Positions 6,579-8,023 of a stretch of DNA of 8,023 nt are shown one piece after another (positions within the stretch are counted from its first letter, which is position 1; every line of letters begins with the position of its first letter). The stretch is taken from assembly GCA_034665745.1 (NCBI GenBank), contig JAXDJJ010000055.1:1-8023 (forward strand). The letters run 5' to 3'. Source of the DNA: JAXDJJ01 sp034665745 (GTDB lineage Bacteria; Actinomycetota; CADDZG01; WHSQ01). The notes beneath the pieces are model-generated. The model had not been told where the DNA came from. It saw only the letters and a list, made by a program, of their open reading frames with translations, and did not search any database. Made by a program: the position numbers and the translations under genes.

Positions 6579-7283
6579 CTAGGAACTGGTCGTTCGAAGC
6601 GCGGTTTCCTCTGGAACGTCGCCCAACCGGCCGTCCCTGATACCGAAGATCCGGTCGACGTAGCGGAGCACCTCGGGGTTGTGCGTGGCCACCAAACAAG
6701 CCGTTCCTTCACTGCATGCGTTGCGCAGCGCGCGCATCACACCTCTTGCCCAGACGGAGTCCTGGTGCCCGGTCGGCTCGTCGGCGAGCAATAGAGCCGG
6801 AGCGCTGACTAGCGCCCGGGCCAGGGCTGCGCGCTGCTGTTCGCCGAGAGAGACCTCCGCGGGCAACCGGGTGGCAAGCTCGGTTAGACCAAGATCGCCG
6901 ATCAGGGTCTCGACCCTTTCGCTCATGGCACCGCGGCCCCCATGACCCAAGCGACCGGGCAGCTCGATGTTCTCCCTGATCGTGAGTTCCTCGAGGAGGC
7001 CGAGGCTCTGTGGCACCACCGCCACCTGATCCCACGCGAGGTCGCGAGGTGACGAGATCGTGTCGATTCCCTTCCAGACGAACTTCCCCGAGTCGGGTTC
7101 CTCCCAGCCACAGAGAAGATTGAGCAGCGTGGTCTTTCCGCTTCCGGAAGGGCCAACGAGCGCGTAGAGCTCACCCGGCGGGATCGTGAGGCTTGCACTG
7201 ACCAGCGCGTGCACCTGCTCGGGGCCGCGCGCGTAGCTCTTGGACAGGTCGAATACCTGAAGGACCGGTGGCTGGATGCTCAT
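6579..7283 (-). CDS. ABC transporter ATP-binding protein (MacB/LolD-like)
   Basis: The 234-residue product is a stand-alone nucleotide-binding subunit that should sit on the cytoplasmic face of a membrane permease and power it by ATP hydrolysis. Motifs in order: A-loop Tyr17, Walker A GPSGSGKT (44-51), Q-loop Gln92 in VVPQSLGLLEELT, signature VSLGEQQ (144-150), Walker B LLLADE with Glu169, D-loop GHQD, and H-loop His201 in ATHNPE. The length and the EPTG block fit the MacB/LolD/FtsE group, whose partners are FtsX-like permeases. The signature is degenerate: Leu replaces the first Gly of LSGGEQQ, and the D-loop lacks the usual Leu-Asp pair, so one of the two ATP sites may be weakened if it pairs with the upstream ATPase. 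The ATG overlaps the stop of that gene as ATGA, with an AAGGA about 10 bases upstream. No permease gene is present in the window; substrate unknown. Confidence 0.9.
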   Translation of the reverse strand: MSIQPPVLQVFDLSKSYARGPEQVHALVSASLTIPPGELYALVGPSGSGKTTLLNLLCGWEEPDSGKFVWKGIDTISSPRDLAWDQVAVVPQSLGLLEELTIRENIELPGRLGHGGRGAMSERVETLIGDLGLTELATRLPAEVSLGEQQRAALARALVSAPALLLADEPTGHQDSVWARGVMRALRNACSEGTACLVATHNPEVLRYVDRIFGIRDGRLGDVPEETALRTTSS

Positions 7284-8023
7284 GGAGGGGTGATCCTTAC
7301 GCCGTTCTCGTCGAACTCGAGGACCGCTCGCTGGTCGGGGAACATCCGCAGAGCTTCCGGAGGCAGCTGGATCCTGCCGCTCGCATCGATCACCGACAAG
7401 GATCGCTCCTGCTGCATCTCTGCCTCGACCGCACCATGGCGAAGCATCAAAGTCTTGTCCGCCTTCTTAACGACCTCGGGATCGTGCGTCGACATCACGA
7501 TGGCGATGCCATCGCGAGCGAGCTCCTCGACAGTGGTCAACAACGCTTGTGCCGAGACGAGATCTAGTTCGGCGGTCGGCTCGTCGGCTTCGACGAGGAC
7601 CGGGTCGCCGATGAATGCTTGCGCGAACGCGACCCTTTGCTGCTCGCCACCGGAGAGTTGATGCGGCCGGTGGCCCATGCGTTGGGTTAGCCCCAAACGT
7701 TCGAGGATCGAGTCCATCTTCGCTGCAGACCCCTCGCCCCGCAATCGGGCAGCATGTTCGAGTTGTTCGCGCACGGTCAGGTACGGGATCAGATTGTCCG
7801 ACGGTCGTTGGAACACGTAACCGACGAAATGCCGGCGGAGCGCATGAAGGTCGCGTTGTCGCATCCCCGCGGTTTCCTTCCCGCCGATCGAAACGGACCC
7901 CGCCGTGGGACGGTCCAGACCGGCGAGGATCCGCAAGAGCGAAGATTTCCCGCTCCCGGACGGACCCACGACGGCAGTGACGCGGCCGGATGGGAAGCGT
8001 GCATCGATCCCTTTCAAGGCGTG
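7280..8023 (-). CDS. ABC transporter ATP-binding protein with AbrB-like C-terminal tail (5' end outside window)
   Basis: The N-terminus is cut by the right edge; 247 residues are visible, starting HALKGIDARFPSGRV. A TTG at 8017 is in frame but falls inside the conserved first strands, so it is not the start. Counting from the edge: Walker A GPSGSGKS at 20-27, Q-loop in YVFQRPSDNLIPYLTV, a canonical signature LSGGEQQRVAFAQA, Walker B VLVEADEPT, D-loop AELD and H-loop STHDPE. This is the MacB/LolD/FtsE type. After the ATPase fold come about 40 residues (positions 7283-7402), SLSVIDASGRIQLPPEALRM followed by FPDQRAVLEFDENGVRITPP, that resemble a SpoVT/AbrB swapped-hairpin unit: a 'D-x-x-G-R-I-x-L-P' strand-turn followed by a helix and a closing strand. 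The stop overlaps the next ATPase gene as ATGA, so the pair is translationally coupled and probably belongs to one export or lipoprotein-handling system whose permeases lie upstream, outside the window. Confidence 0.92.
   Translation of the reverse strand, partial: HALKGIDARFPSGRVTAVVGPSGSGKSSLLRILAGLDRPTAGSVSIGGKETAGMRQRDLHALRRHFVGYVFQRPSDNLIPYLTVREQLEHAARLRGEGSAAKMDSILERLGLTQRMGHRPHQLSGGEQQRVAFAQAFIGDPVLVEADEPTAELDLVSAQALLTTVEELARDGIAIVMSTHDPEVVKKADKTLMLRHGAVEAEMQQERSLSVIDASGRIQLPPEALRMFPDQRAVLEFDENGVRITPP

Noticed and set aside
6542..6712. N-terminal extension of aconitase to the first possible start
   Set aside because: The extra 57 residues overlap the ABC ATPase gene in another frame and do not resemble aconitase; the GTG at 6541 gives the normal N-terminus.
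1..8023. CRISPR array, transposon, prophage, toxin-antitoxin or other defence module
   Set aside because: No regularly spaced repeats, transposase or integrase motifs, terminal repeats, or small paired toxin/antitoxin genes were seen. The only strong repeat is the single palindrome at 2563-2618.

Overview
The window looks like a piece of a high-GC bacterial chromosome, most likely from an uncultured lineage of Actinomycetota. This is inferred from the GC-rich codon use, the IRP/AcnA-type aconitase with an apparently leaderless GTG start, and an ABC ATPase carrying a C-terminal AbrB-like tail. No rRNA or tRNA gene is present to place it more exactly.

Layout. Positions 1-750 on the + strand hold the end of rplM (ribosomal protein L13) and the complete rpsI (S9), which overlap by 8 bases. 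Everything else is on the - strand and points towards rpsI. Read in the direction of transcription (right to left), the order is: a truncated MacB/LolD-like ABC ATPase running off the right edge; a second ABC ATPase joined to it by an ATGA overlap; acnA (aconitase); a YcaQ-family DNA glycosylase whose frame begins at or inside the end of acnA; a 255-base spacer with a very strong inverted repeat; a small polytopic membrane protein; and a predicted lipoprotein with a beta-propeller-like repeat pattern. The lipoprotein gene ends only 47 bases from the end of rpsI.

How the parts fit. rplM-rpsI is a standard ribosomal operon. The two ATPases probably serve FtsX/MacB-type permeases encoded outside the window. 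acnA supplies the citrate-to-isocitrate step of the TCA cycle and probably has its own promoter in the 37-base gap after the second ATPase. The glycosylase gene is probably co-transcribed with acnA. The membrane protein and lipoprotein look like a two-gene cell-envelope operon of unknown function.

Most genes are ordinary. I see no CRISPR array, transposase, phage gene or obvious new defence system. The points most worth a second look are the 56-base near-perfect palindrome at 2563-2618, the AbrB-like tail on the first ATPase, the missing conventional start codon of the glycosylase gene (with a possible CTG start in a CTGA overlap), the likely leaderless acnA start, and the unknown membrane protein/lipoprotein pair.
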